From assembly GCA_949752735.1 (NCBI GenBank), contig OX457053.1, forward strand, positions 2,786,584 to 2,850,583: DNA of 64,000 nucleotides. The letters run 5' to 3'. This DNA is from Lumbricus terrestris (lineage: Eukaryota; Annelida; Clitellata; Crassiclitellata; Lumbricidae). This document shows positions 10,378 through 21,154 of the stretch, piece after piece (the first letter of the stretch is position 1; every line of letters begins with the position of its first letter). The notes under the pieces were generated by a model. The model saw only the letters and a list, made by a program, of their open reading frames with translations. It was not told where the DNA came from and did not search any database. The position numbers and the translations under genes are program-made.

Positions 10378-10478
10378 CTCGTTATTATTACTATTATTAT
10401 TACTATTATTATGTTTTTATTTATTTTTTTTTATTGCCCCGAGGTATTTAGGATCCCTCGGGGACTTATTATTATTAA

Positions 10479-10558
<80 letters not shown>

Positions 10559-10578
10559 GTATTATCATTATTATTATT
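10378..10578. repeat. (ATT)n microsatellite with an embedded hairpin
   Basis: Long ATT array directly after the stop of the LINE frame on the minus strand. A CCCCGAG...CTCGGGG hairpin lies at 10436-10467. Confidence 0.9.
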
Positions 10579-12545
10579 CGACAAAATCTGGTTGGACAAA
10601 AGAACCGCGCAAGGCCACGGAATTAAAGCGCTGGATGGTGACTGATAAGCGCTGGAAGAGATAACAAGTTTCTCTAGAGTCTCCGGAAAGTTGGGAAAGA
10701 CGTCTTCCTAGATCTTTAATAAAATCAAGGCCGTCTTCGTTGATGGGACCCAGGGTCTCGAAGGCCAGCGGCACAAATAAGTGGGTTTTGGACAGTTCAC
10801 TGTACTTCGAATTCTTTCTGGTGGCTGCCATCTCAGCCGCCGCTCCAGCTGCAACCGACGTTGAATTAAGGTAGGAGGGAGCCACGGTGTCCGTCACTGT
10901 CACATCCCAAACAAGACTGCGACCACCACGCCATGGAATGAGAGTCATCCCATCGGGACGCTTTCCGTCCGTCCTCAACAAACCGGTGGGCTCTTTGATG
11001 TTGGGAACGCCTGCGCGAGTCAGGCTGCGGCTGAACAGGTCGTTCAGTACGGCGTGTCTGGCAATCCTTCCAGGACCGAGACCACACGACAGACCATGCG
11101 AGCCATCTGCTGTAACCACTGCTCCACAGGGACATGCGTGTGGCTCGCATATACCCACACCAAGACGGAGGCTTACTGCAATTCTTACAGCCTCATCGTC
11201 CAGCCTCAAACCACATGACGATATTGGAAGTGCAAACAGCCAGTCGCCACTGTGAGGCGCAGCAACTGCTTTAAGGCGTGCTTGGTGGTAAGCGTCAGTG
11301 TGGGTAGTGTCCAGTGACTCTACCACCTTGATGACAAGCGGTCTGTCCCAGTGTGACTGTTTGTGGGCTGTACTCTCGTCTGGTGGTGTGATGTGGCTCT
11401 CGTCGCACCAACGTCGCGTCATCTCTTCCACACATGCGTCGATGACAGTGTTATTGAATCCAAGCATGGAGGATTGGAGGTCGCGGGTGCCTGCAGCAGA
11501 AGCCAAAAAGGCAGGGAGTGCAAGCGAAGCTACCCGACGAATTCCCAGTCCACCCATCTTCACGGGCAAAGAGGCCTGTAGCCATTGATCATTCGATAAG
11601 GCGATGTTGAAGATTGTGCACCATATCGAAGAATACTGTCGAATCTGTCCAACAAAACGTGACCTGTACACGGGCTGCACCTTAATGTATACACCAGTCT
11701 CTGAGAACTGAGTGAGAATCTGAGGAGGGTCAGAGCATCATGTTTGGAAATGGACTCTAGTCTACTTATTGCCAACTCCAACTCCGTGCATCTGTCCTCC
11801 AGACATTTCGTCAATGCTTCACTTGTGGACAATGGTGCACCTAGCAAACAGACTCTCTCTGGTGTCGTGACGGTGAAATTTCGGAAGACACTGTCGGAGT
11901 ACAGCATGTCATTGTGATATATGATTTCACACTTTTCTTGATTGAGTTGCAGTCCAAGTTGCTCGCATCGCTGCTTCAGTAGTTTCACGTCTTCCTCCAC
12001 AATAGCTGCCTCACCTCCTAGAGATACATCATCCATGTATCCCAGGACCAGCGTTGATGACAAATCCTGCAGAATTGGCTGTAGTGGAAGGCAAAAGAGC
12101 AAAGGACCGAGCGGGTCTCCTTGTTGAGGTCCGACTTGTGATAAGATGGTATACTGACCGAACAGAAGCTGTGAAGGTTCTGCGTATGCCAGGTGACAGA
12201 ATGGAGCCAGTTCCGGAAGGACATCATCAATCGAAGAGAGCATCCTGTCTCTGAAGAGACTATTGAAGGCATTCTTAAAGTCCAGCTTTACCAAGATGGA
12301 CCCTATTGGCATTGCTTCCAGGAAGCGTCTCGCTGAATGAAACGCCGCCTCTGCTCCACCCGGAACACCAACACCCACTTGCCTCGGTGCGAGATAGTCA
12401 GTTGCCGTTGAGACCGCGTAGGTATTTGCACATTTGGATGCGAGCCTGCGCCAGCAATAGCCTATTACAATCGGGCGCAGACCTCCAGATGCTTTTCGTA
12501 GAGCAATGAGAGTTCCTCCAAAGAGGGGGAGGGTAAGGGGAGGGG
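10574..12545 (-). pseudogene. Non-LTR retrotransposon (reverse transcriptase plus restriction-like endonuclease), 5'-truncated, one frameshift
   Basis: Two overlapping minus-strand frames (12585-11560 and 11680-10574) form one protein broken by a single frameshift near 11610. RT motifs are all visible: GGLRPIVIG, VKLDFKNAFN (motif A), QQGDPLGPLLF (motif B), LGYMDDVSLGG (intact YMDD, motif C) and LNQEKCEI (motif D). The C-terminal part has ACPCGA...HGLSC, RHAVLND, then GKRPDGMTL and LVWDVTVTD. The RPD...D pattern fits a PD-(D/E)xK restriction-like endonuclease, as in R2/CRE-group LINEs rather than APE-type ones. This type of protein is common in invertebrate genomes. The 5' end is lost where the frame runs into an 86-base tandem repeat. 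Only one break suggests a fairly young copy. Confidence 0.8.
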
Positions 12546-13060
12546 ATGCGCCCCACCCCATTGGAAAATTTTTGAATTTCCACATTGCAATGGCAGCATT
12601 TTAAGGTGTCATCTTAATAAAAAAAAAGCTGTGTTTTTTTAGTGACCCATTAGAAAGTTTTTGATTTTCCACATTGCAATGGTAGCATTTTAAGGTGTCA
12701 TCTTAACAAAATAGCTGTACTTTTTAGTGACCCATTAGAAAATTTTTGAATTTTCACATTTCAATGGCAGCATTTTAATTTAAGGTGTCGTCTTAACAAA
12801 ATAGCTGTACTTTTTCAGTGACCCATTAGAAAATTTTTGAATTTCCACATTGCAATGGCAGCATTTTAAGGTGTCGTCTTAACAAAATAGCTGTACTTTT
12901 TCAGTGGCCAATTAGAAAATTTTTGAATTTCCACATTGCAATGGCAGCATTTTAAGGTGTCGTCTTAACAAAATAGCTGTACTTTTTCAGTGGCCCATTA
13001 GAAACTTTTTGAATTTCCACATTGCAATGGCAGCATTTTAAGGTGTCATCTTAACATGAT
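12546..13060. repeat. 86-base tandem repeat, about 6 copies
   Basis: Each unit holds TTTTTGAATTTCCACATTGC, GCATTTTAAGGTGTC and ACAAAATAGCTGTAC. Spacing of the GCATTTTAA landmark is 89, 85, 91, 86 and 86. It abuts the truncated 5' side of the LINE. Confidence 0.9.
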
Positions 13061-13559
13061 AGTATCATATATTATAGTAGTGAATAATGTCATTATAATC
13101 ATATAATAGTAAATAATATCACGGTATATTATAACACTTCATGTAAAACAATGATGAAAACAGTAACTAAAAACCAATATCATTTCGTCAAATTTGTCTG
13201 GAAGGGGGGGGGGAAATGTCAATCCTGGGGAAGGAACTTCCCCACCAGAGACGTCTAGATTAAACACTGGTCATTGATATCTTAAGTCAAGCCTTTTGCA
13301 CAATGGTTCCATTTTATTGTCTTAAGTAGTGCATTTACATGTACCTTGTTGTCTTGTGCCATATTGAAAGATGTAGGTACCTATGTCTGTTTATTTGCAG
13401 AGACATCGACCAGGAACCTATTGCCTCTTCAACGAATCATTGTCCGTGTAAATCAAAAAACAAAAAAACCTGATGGTAAGCTGGTTATTTTGACATTGTC
13501 TAAGATGGAAGACAATAGAATCTGATTCTTTCGCAGCATCGTCATCCTCTGTCTCCTCT

Positions 13560-13690
13560 GCGTCACCTGGCAGCTCCTGAACCTCTTCCCTCTGATCTCG
13601 AGGTCTTCCATTGGTTTCTTTGACACCACACGCCGCTCGTAAATAAACTGGTGCTCTGCGCTTAGCCCATTGTATGATTCAGCATTCTAG
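13560..13690 (+). mobile_element. LINE 3' tail relic (type B)
   Basis: GCTCGTAAATAAACTGGTGC and CTGCGCTTAG match the tails at 59000 and 62150, without the final ATTACG repeat. Confidence 0.35.
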
Positions 13691-13887
13691 AATTTACCAC
13701 CATGATTTGGACTATAGGCCTACGACTACCGTTAAACCCATAGCGAACAAAACCCACGGTTGTAAAGTAGCGGAGACATTGAATAACAGGACCTACCGGT
13801 CACTTTCCAGCTCAAGTTAAAGTAAGCTTATAGCGTATTCCCCAGTGGAAAGGGAAGCGCTAACATACCGCTCACCGGTCTTTTACC

Positions 13888-14212
13888 CATAGGCGGAGTT
13901 ATCAGGAACTAGGGAGGGCTAAGCTCCCCAGGAAGACCCAGATTCATTTTTACCGTGTAAATGGTATCTTTTCCCGAGCTTAGTCCTCCCTCCCAAGAAG
14001 GCTCAGACTCATAATTATTTGTTCGTGGAAAATGGTTCTGTTCACGAACGCGAAACTTCCGAATAACTAAAAAAAACGGTCATCAACTTTTTGGTCCGGG
14101 AAAATGTGTATTTTTCGGCGAGATTTCAGCCCGAGGACTAAAATTAGGTCATCAACTTTCTTGGGCCGAGAAAATATTTGTCGGTGCCGCTCGTAACCAA
14201 ACTCCGCCCATG
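13888..14212. mobile_element. hAT-like MITE, CATGGGCGGAGTTT family, copy 2 (325 bp)
   Basis: The left end is CATAGGCGGAGTTATCAGGA and the right end AAACTCCGCCCATG. Flanks CTTTTACC and TTTTTACC are an 8-base duplication with one change. The interior shares GCTAAGC and TTTTTACCGTG with copies 1 and 3. Confidence 0.75.
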
Positions 14213-16300
14213 TTTTTACCGGCAATGGATGAACAAGTCTAGAGGTCCTACCGCGTACAGTGCGTAGGCTACTCTATGTAACGGATATTATGAATCTCAG
14301 ACCTTTCATTTTACCTTAGCTTATGCTTGAAACATTTGCAACAAATTCCAGCACACGATTTCATTTGGAAGGTACATGCAAACAATTTGTGCATGATCAT
14401 CGTCACATCGTTCACAACGAAAACCTGTGGAAATCAAGTATTTTTAGAGTTTAATCAGGGTTCGAGTAGGACTGTGGATGCGCGAAGGTAATTTGTTATC
14501 CTTTATAGTTGTCAGGATAGAAAGGTTGTCCGGTTGGGATTGATATGTTCCGTTTCTTTCATAAAATTATGTGTGCTGGCAAAAAATCAGCAGTCACACA
14601 CTATTTACTAATAGCATGGATCTACAACTGTAGTCGAAAGTCTTTTGAGCAATTCTGGCATCGTAAATGCTTCAACCACACGAGTTAGTGCCTTCTTAAA
14701 TGTGTAATTTTCCTAATTTAATGTGATTTTCTAAAGATGTGCAACTTCCGTAAATGTGGAATTTTCTTGCAAGTGCAATTTCCTGAACGAGTAATATTCC
14801 CTAAATGCATAATTCCTAAATAGATCCGACAGTTCTTTTTCTTGTTGATTTTGGAATTTCGCTTATTAATTGTCCACAATCACATTCTCGTTGGAATTTT
14901 TCACAGGAACTCTGATGATGTATGCGAAAACATGATACGTGAGGCGCCAACTGTAGCCTACTGGAATGAAATGCGACGATCGAGATAACAGCTGTGACAA
15001 TTTCATCAACCGACTCGAAACGTATTTCCGACCCACTTTCGTAGAGCATCCCAGTTTTACATCTTACTACGGAACCCAATACTTTACATTAATTTTAACG
15101 TCTCTGTCGATTTCATTCCAATCTTGGATGCACTTTGTGCTCAACTGAGAGGGCAGGAGTGGTGCAGGAACGATGGAAATAGGCATAATATATAGGATAA
15201 ATCAGCAATCTGAATCACATTGGGAATTTGGGAATGTGCAATGGGACAATAATAGCATGGTTTGCTTAAATAATAACGAGTTTGAACACAACCTCAAATT
15301 TGGATTTTTTAAAACCAAAATCTATAGTTAATTCAATCAAAATATGTGTGTGACTAAATTTGACTAAATACCTATATACCTATTGTATAAAATTATAGGT
15401 CCAGCTCTGTGAATTAAAGCTTAGGTGATTGTGTATATTTATGTCTCAGATACGTAAATTTGGAACCATGCAGACGATGAAGACTTGAAACTCTAACAGG
15501 CCTACTTAACTCTATTAGGCTTACTTAACTTTAATAGGCCTACCTAACTCGCGCGTTCGTCATAATATTATCGAGATGCCACATGCCTAGTATGCACACG
15601 ACACAGATGTAGCCTACGTTTCGATGACCTCGCTCATGAACCTCGCTGTGGTTCATTGGTCCCCACCTCATTTCCTGTGTCAATAATGCCAAGTTCAAGA
15701 CGCCACCACTCTGACTTCCAATAGCTAGAAATTCTCAAAGCTCTTAATAAAAATTATGTTCTTCAAGTCTCAGTTTCGTTATCTTAGTTAATATATTATG
15801 CCTAGAAATTATTAGTCTAACTGTGCAATCTGCCGGTTTTTGATTTCCAATCAGTTTCGGATAGTTGATTGTAATTGCACGCGCTTCGTTCCCATCCTGT
15901 CAAATCTAACATCTATTGGTTTGTGTAACGACCTCATCCAACCACACGCGAGTGATAGGCTTAGTCCTAACCGTCGTCATACACAATGTTTATAGTAATC
16001 GAATATATTCCTGCTCAATTTTTATACATATTTTTCTGCGTCGACCACCGTTGAGAATTTTTACACAGGCAATTTCATGAGATTATAAATTTACATTGCT
16101 GTGCATTTATCGTTCCATTCGTGTTTCGGTAAACAGTAAACAAACGGTATGCTTATCTTGTGCTTTTTATAGTTGCACCATTCCGGCTTGTTACGTGATA
16201 GCGGCAATATGAAGCCCATAATTATCATGGAAGCTTTTGGTATAATTGCAAACACAGAATTTATTCATTGCTTTGGGAAGCGTTTGGTTGCATAAGTTAA
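14213..16300. other. No gene seen
   Basis: AT-rich intergenic sequence. Short frames at 14816-15148 have no domain. Confidence 0.5.
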
Positions 16301-16305
16301 CATTA

Positions 16306-16843
16306 GTTCACTATATTAGTTTGCAAATTGTGATAGGCCTACATCCGAAATTTACGGTGACAGCTTATTGTAAAATTGGTACTATAATTTTAATTCACCT
16401 TTTTTTATTTTCCGCGTGTCGATGTAGGTTTCGTGTACGACCCACAGAAATAGAAATTCGATGAAAAATATTTCCTCACGAAGTAGAAGCGGGATTTAGC
16501 GCGTGAGGGTCGGTTAGGGCTCAGGTTAGGCGTCGTGAGGGTCGGTTAGGGTTAGTTTTAGGGTTAGTGCAGTCATTCTGCTGGATTGATGAAGAATAAT
16601 TTTCAATGTAAAACTGATGAAAAAGAGATACTGACAAAATAGAAACGGGATTTATCGAACAAATTCTTGTCTAAGCAGAAGCTGGATCGATTAAAATGGT
16701 TCTGAACAAACTAGAAGTTGGCGAAATTAAATCGAAAAAAAAGGTGAATTAAAATTATAGTACCGTAAAATTATAGGCTACGTTGGTTGGTTCACTGCAT
16801 TAGTTTGCAAATTGCGAAATCTATTAAATTTACGGTGCAATTA
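16306..16843. repeat. Pair of about 50-base direct repeats around the MITE
   Basis: GTTCACTATATTAGTTTGCA at 16306 and GTTCACTGCATTAGTTTGCA at about 16790 start two related blocks that both run on to TTTACGGTG. The MITE and one target copy sit between them. Confidence 0.7.
16378..16764. mobile_element. MITE with about 30-base inverted ends and 8-base duplication (387 bp)
   Basis: The ends begin GGTACTATAATTTTAATTCA and match for about 30 bases in inverse orientation. The flanking GTAAAATT is duplicated exactly at 16370-16377 and 16765-16772, as for hAT elements. The interior holds GGTTAGGG-rich sequence. Confidence 0.85.
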
Positions 16844-17524
16844 TAAAATTAAATTTTAGACTCTTTGCTCGTACACTTTTAGTTCATTCGAATTGGCTGA
16901 ATGAAAAGATTTCACCGTTTTCTTTAAAACATCTACTTCGATTTGCTCATTTCACGACTCGTGAAAAAACCGTAGGCCCACTCTCCTCAAATACGACAGG
17001 AACAGTCACTGCTAGTTTCTGATTTTCAAAGAATCCTACCGACCACAGCAACACTTCTAAGCTGGACCGTGGACTACGAGGCCAATGGCACAACCTGGTG
17101 TGGAAGAACACCTTTCTAATCGATTGTGGTGGTAGGCCTATTAATGCTGCCCTGCCTATTACATGTATAATTGTATATCTTCACGCGAATCACGTCGTAT
17201 AGATACCATGCAGTGGCTATGTTTCAACTGGTGCTATGTAGCTTGTAATTGCAATCCCAGCAAAAGAATCATTTTCATACTCATAGACATTAATTTTGTC
17301 GGTGATTGGTGCGAAGAAATAACTCTTTTATCTTCCGTCATTTTTCAAGTACAGTGCTTCCCTCAGTGCAATTACAATGGACGTGTTGGTCTCCGTATAC
17401 TACTCTTCGTCAAATGCCTGTTTAGTCTCTCTGTCTAATTTTTCTCACTGTTCGCAGTGTGACCGGGGTTGGACTGGGAGCACTCCTGAGTTGACAACCT
17501 ATAAGAGGCACTATCTATCTATCT

Positions 17525-17965
17525 ATCTATGTAATTTATATAGCGCCCCTTCAAGGAGTCTACTCAGAGGCGCTCCCGACCCAAGCCCGGTCAAAAAGAA
17601 AAGTCTTGAGTAATCTATAGAAAGAGCCAGACATGTTCCGAGGGTGGGAACGCAGGTTAGAGGGAAGGTCATTCCAAGCGGAAGGTCCAGTGACCGAAAA
17701 TGCCCTGTTCTGCCTAGTGGCAGTGCGGGCATAAGGAACCATAAAGTCACCTCTAGAGGCCGAGCGCAGAGATCGGCGACCCACAGCAGTTGAGGTCAAG
17801 GTGAAGAACTCACAGAGATAGGAAGGTGCTGTGCCCAAGACGCAGCGCCAAGCAAAAGAAGTAACCCTGAAATAAATGCGTGACTGAACCGGAAGCCAGT
17901 GTAAGACATCACGAATATAGTCAGAAATGTGACCAAACTTAGGGACGCCACCCACCAAATTCCTG
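17525..17965 (-). pseudogene. L2/CR1-type LINE, C-terminal RT tail and 3' end (type A)
   Basis: The minus-strand frame reads DVLHWLPVQSRIYFRV, GTAPSYL, RRSLRSA, RAFSVTGPSAWNDLP and FYRLLKTFLF, the standard end of L2/CR1-group RT proteins. It finishes with GGGAGCGCCTCTGAGTAGAC and GGGGCGCTATATAAAT. It is 5'-truncated near 17965. Confidence 0.85.
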
Positions 17966-18055
17966 CAACAATAATGATGAAATAACAACAACAACAACAG
18001 CAATAACAATAATAATAGTAATAAAAATACTAAAAATTATAATTTAAAAAAAATT

Positions 18056-18061
18056 ATAATG

Positions 18062-18129
<68 letters not shown>

Positions 18130-18130
18130 T
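18056..18130. repeat. (ATA)n microsatellite
   Basis: About 24 uninterrupted AAT units. Confidence 0.95.
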
Positions 18131-18599
18131 TGGACTCGCTGTTTCTTGATGGTGCAAACTGTAAACTCGAAGATCTTCAAAATTTCGAATCTGCTTTACA
18201 AGAATACAATAACATTTACAGCAATTCAAAGCGTAGTCTAAGATGCCAGTCAGCTTCGCGAAAAGTAGAAGTTGAAAAACGTCGAATTGCATTAGGTCTA
18301 AAATAGTGAATAGTTCAGCCAGGACGATGATGATTGCAGTTTTCGAATAAAATGTCTGACGACTGCTCTATCACATTAATAAAACTCAGAGATATAACGA
18401 ATACAATCAAACAGAATAATGGAGATATTAGTTAAACTTAAATATTCAATCATTCTCGGAGTATAACAATTTTCGTACAAAGCCTCTATAGACGCTACGT
18501 TGAGACCTGACATTATAAATAATTACGACGCTGGTGCAACTTTGTTACCAATAATTAATAATTCACTCAGTTCGATATGACCTATAATTATTATTATTT

Positions 18600-18790
18600 A
18601 TTAATTATTTGATCTCGATGGTTTACATAGCGCCTCCATACAGACGACTAGGCTAATCAGGAGCTCTAACGATCCCAACGCGGCCAAAAAGACATTTTTT
18701 GAGAAGCGCATATAAAGAGTCAGAGTGCAAAAGGTCAGCTTTTAGATGCGCGTATAAAGACTGTTAGAGAGTAGGTTACCTTACACCCAT
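18600..18790 (-). mobile_element. LINE 3' end relic (type A)
   Basis: TTTACATAGCGCCTCC and the following GCTCTAACGATCCCAA resemble the type A terminus on the minus strand. It is diverged. Confidence 0.35.
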
Positions 18791-19233
18791 GACATGCATT
18801 TGCGTAATTAGTTTATTACTTAGGCTATAGCTATTATATTGACATATTATTATATCGGTTATATTAATACATTGACATATTGTTTTAATCAAAGTGATGA
18901 CCTTCTGGTAGTGTTATATATTGACATAATTATAGGCTAATAATATTATTATCAATTTTCGATAAATACTGACATATTATATTGCTTATAACTACTAAGT
19001 TTTTATATTACTTTCAAATTCATGGACCAATAAGAAACCAGGCTACACAGACGGCGAATTCCGTGATTGGTTGATTGATTGATTGATTTGATTGGCTATC
19101 CTAGGTCCTAGACTACCTAGACTAGAGCAATAGTTAGCAGTAGTCTTCAATAGAGTATTATTTTGGTTCATACGGTTTCCAATCCTAAGTTACACGAATG
19201 ACAGGAATTCTGCAGTAAATGGCTACAGACTGA

Positions 19234-19309
19234 AGTCACGTGTCACCACGGTCACGTGTCCCCACGGTCACGTGTCACCACGGTCACGTATCACCACGGT
19301 CACGTGTGG
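19234..19309. promoter_or_regulatory. 16-base tandem array of E-boxes
   Basis: Five units of GTCACGTGTCACCACG. Perfect CACGTG palindromes start at 19237, 19253, 19269 and 19301, with CACGTA at 19285, so the step is exactly 16 bases. CACGTG is the E-box bound by bHLH factors such as Myc/Max, USF and CLOCK. It may be a binding platform or simply a minisatellite. Confidence 0.6.
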
Positions 19310-19569
19310 ATACGATGTTGAGATACGAAAATTCTGATCTTTCCCGTATTTGTTTTAAACGCCATAGCCTCTAAAAGACTGTTATTAGGCATCAAACGGC
19401 ATGCAGGACCTAGTGTTGAGCACTTATCCACAATGGGCTTGCTCAAGATCCGCGGAAAGCAATTACTTTCTCAAGGAAGGTTGTTAGAACCCGCCCTTTC
19501 CGCTTCAAAAACCGCGTCACATAGTGGGTTAAAAACAGATGGCAGCTTCAACCCATCTTACCCTATTTC

Positions 19570-19753
19570 CGGAATGTCATTATTTATTTATTTATTTTAT
19601 TATTATAATTGTTTTTATTATCATTATTATTATTAATACTATTATTATTATTATCATTATTATCATTTTATATTATAATAACTACTATTTTTGCTGTTAT
19701 TTTTTATATTATTATTATGATTTTAATTTACAATTTTTACTTATTATTATTAC

Positions 19754-19785
<32 letters not shown>

Positions 19786-20035
19786 GGATGCGGTTGTGCA
19801 GCCGCAGTACAATTAATATTATTATTATTATAGTCGTCAGTATTGTTTATTTATTTATAATTATTATTTATTTAGGCCTATCCATTATTATGAGTAGGCC
19901 TAGTAGGCTATCACTAAAATTGTTATTAGTTATTTCTGCTATTATTATTATTGCAATCATCGTCATTTATTTATTTACATGTTTGTCTTTAATTATCATC
20001 GCTTTTATAATTTATCATCATCATCAATCATAATT
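19570..20035. repeat. Degenerate ATT/ATC-rich low-complexity tract
   Basis: Long stretches of ATT with TTTATTTA and ATC variants. The apparent frames are artefacts. Confidence 0.85.
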
Positions 20036-20392
20036 GTATTATTATTATTGGCTCCAATGTTTAATGCATAAGCATAAGGCATGAAACAACCGTTCACCAA
20101 ATCCAAATCGCAATGAGATCAACAACAACTTACAGCAATGGGGTCAATATCCATACCAGAATGCAATGCACTTGATTTGACCCAGTTTCCTGCTTTGCGA
20201 TTGAGTAATTAATTTCTCTTTCATTATACATATATATATATATAATAAATATATATAATTACAAATATATATACATAGTTACATAATATATTTCTTTAAG
20301 AATTGTGGCGTGGGTTGAACATCTTGTACAATAGACGCCAGTAGAAAAGATAAAGTATAGGAACATCTGTCCGTCCTCGTTCAGCGTCAACG

Positions 20393-21154
20393 TCAGGCCA
20401 CGGGGCTCGTGGAGTCCAGGTGGATCTGGAGGGGCGGAGCGACGATGCTATCAAGGCTGTGTGGAAGCGACGGCCTGGAAGGATCCCTCACCGTTCCACC
20501 ACCACCACCATGAATCCTCCGCATCCGATCGTTCTCCAGATCCGCCCGAATCCGGTTGTGCAGCCGCCTGGACTCGTCGAGCCGGTCGAAGCTCCGGCTC
20601 TTCGAGCAGTCCAACCGGTCCGCCGGGTGACCACCGCCACCGCGCAATGGGAACTCCTCCTTCCGGGTCACCAGCTTCTCCAGCGACGAATAGGACTTCC
20701 ACGCCTTGCAGGACATCGCGTCGGAGTTGGCCGCCAGCTTGCAGACGATCCTACCGTCGTCGAGGAGTCCGTTCTGGAGGAGATTCCGGCGCAGGATGAC
20801 CTGCGAGTCGAGCAGACGTGCGTCGCTGACTTCCGGCGTGTTGCGGCGGTCCGGACTACATTCGGAGCCGGTCGTGCGCCGCCCGCAGAAGGTGAGCTTC
20901 CGCCGACGCGTTTCGAGGGAGAGGAAGACGACGCAGCAGGAGATGAGGACGAGTGAAGGCCAGAGCATGCTGTGGACGACGTCAGCTTTGGAGTATCTCT
21001 TGTGGATGATGACGTCGTGGTAGTTGGCCGTGTTGTAGTGGCACGTGAAGGAGTCGGGCTTCGGGGAATGGTTGTGGACGAGCCACTGGGAAGCGTAGGA
21101 TTCCACCTGGCGCTTGTTCTCCTCGGGGTCCTTCTGGCAGACGTGGAAGGAACA
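20393..21154 (-). CDS. Exon 2 of the KCNMB-like gene, including TM2 and a long tail
   Basis: The acceptor is TTGTCTGTTTTCCAG|TGT and the stop is TGA at 20393-20395. The exon opens with CSFHVCQ, the conserved loop cysteines, then SFTCHYN and TM2. From about residue 218 the sequence turns basic and low-complexity and has no recognised domain. The coding DNA here is distinctly GC-rich against an AT-rich flank. Confidence 0.8.
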   Translation of the reverse strand, partial: CSFHVCQKDPEENKRQVESYASQWLVHNHSPKPDSFTCHYNTANYHDVIIHKRYSKADVVHSMLWPSLVLISCCVVFLSLETRRRKLTFCGRRTTGSECSPDRRNTPEVSDARLLDSQVILRRNLLQNGLLDDGRIVCKLAANSDAMSCKAWKSYSSLEKLVTRKEEFPLRGGGGHPADRLDCSKSRSFDRLDESRRLHNRIRADLENDRMRRIHGGGGGTVRDPSRPSLPHSLDSIVAPPLQIHLDSTSPVA

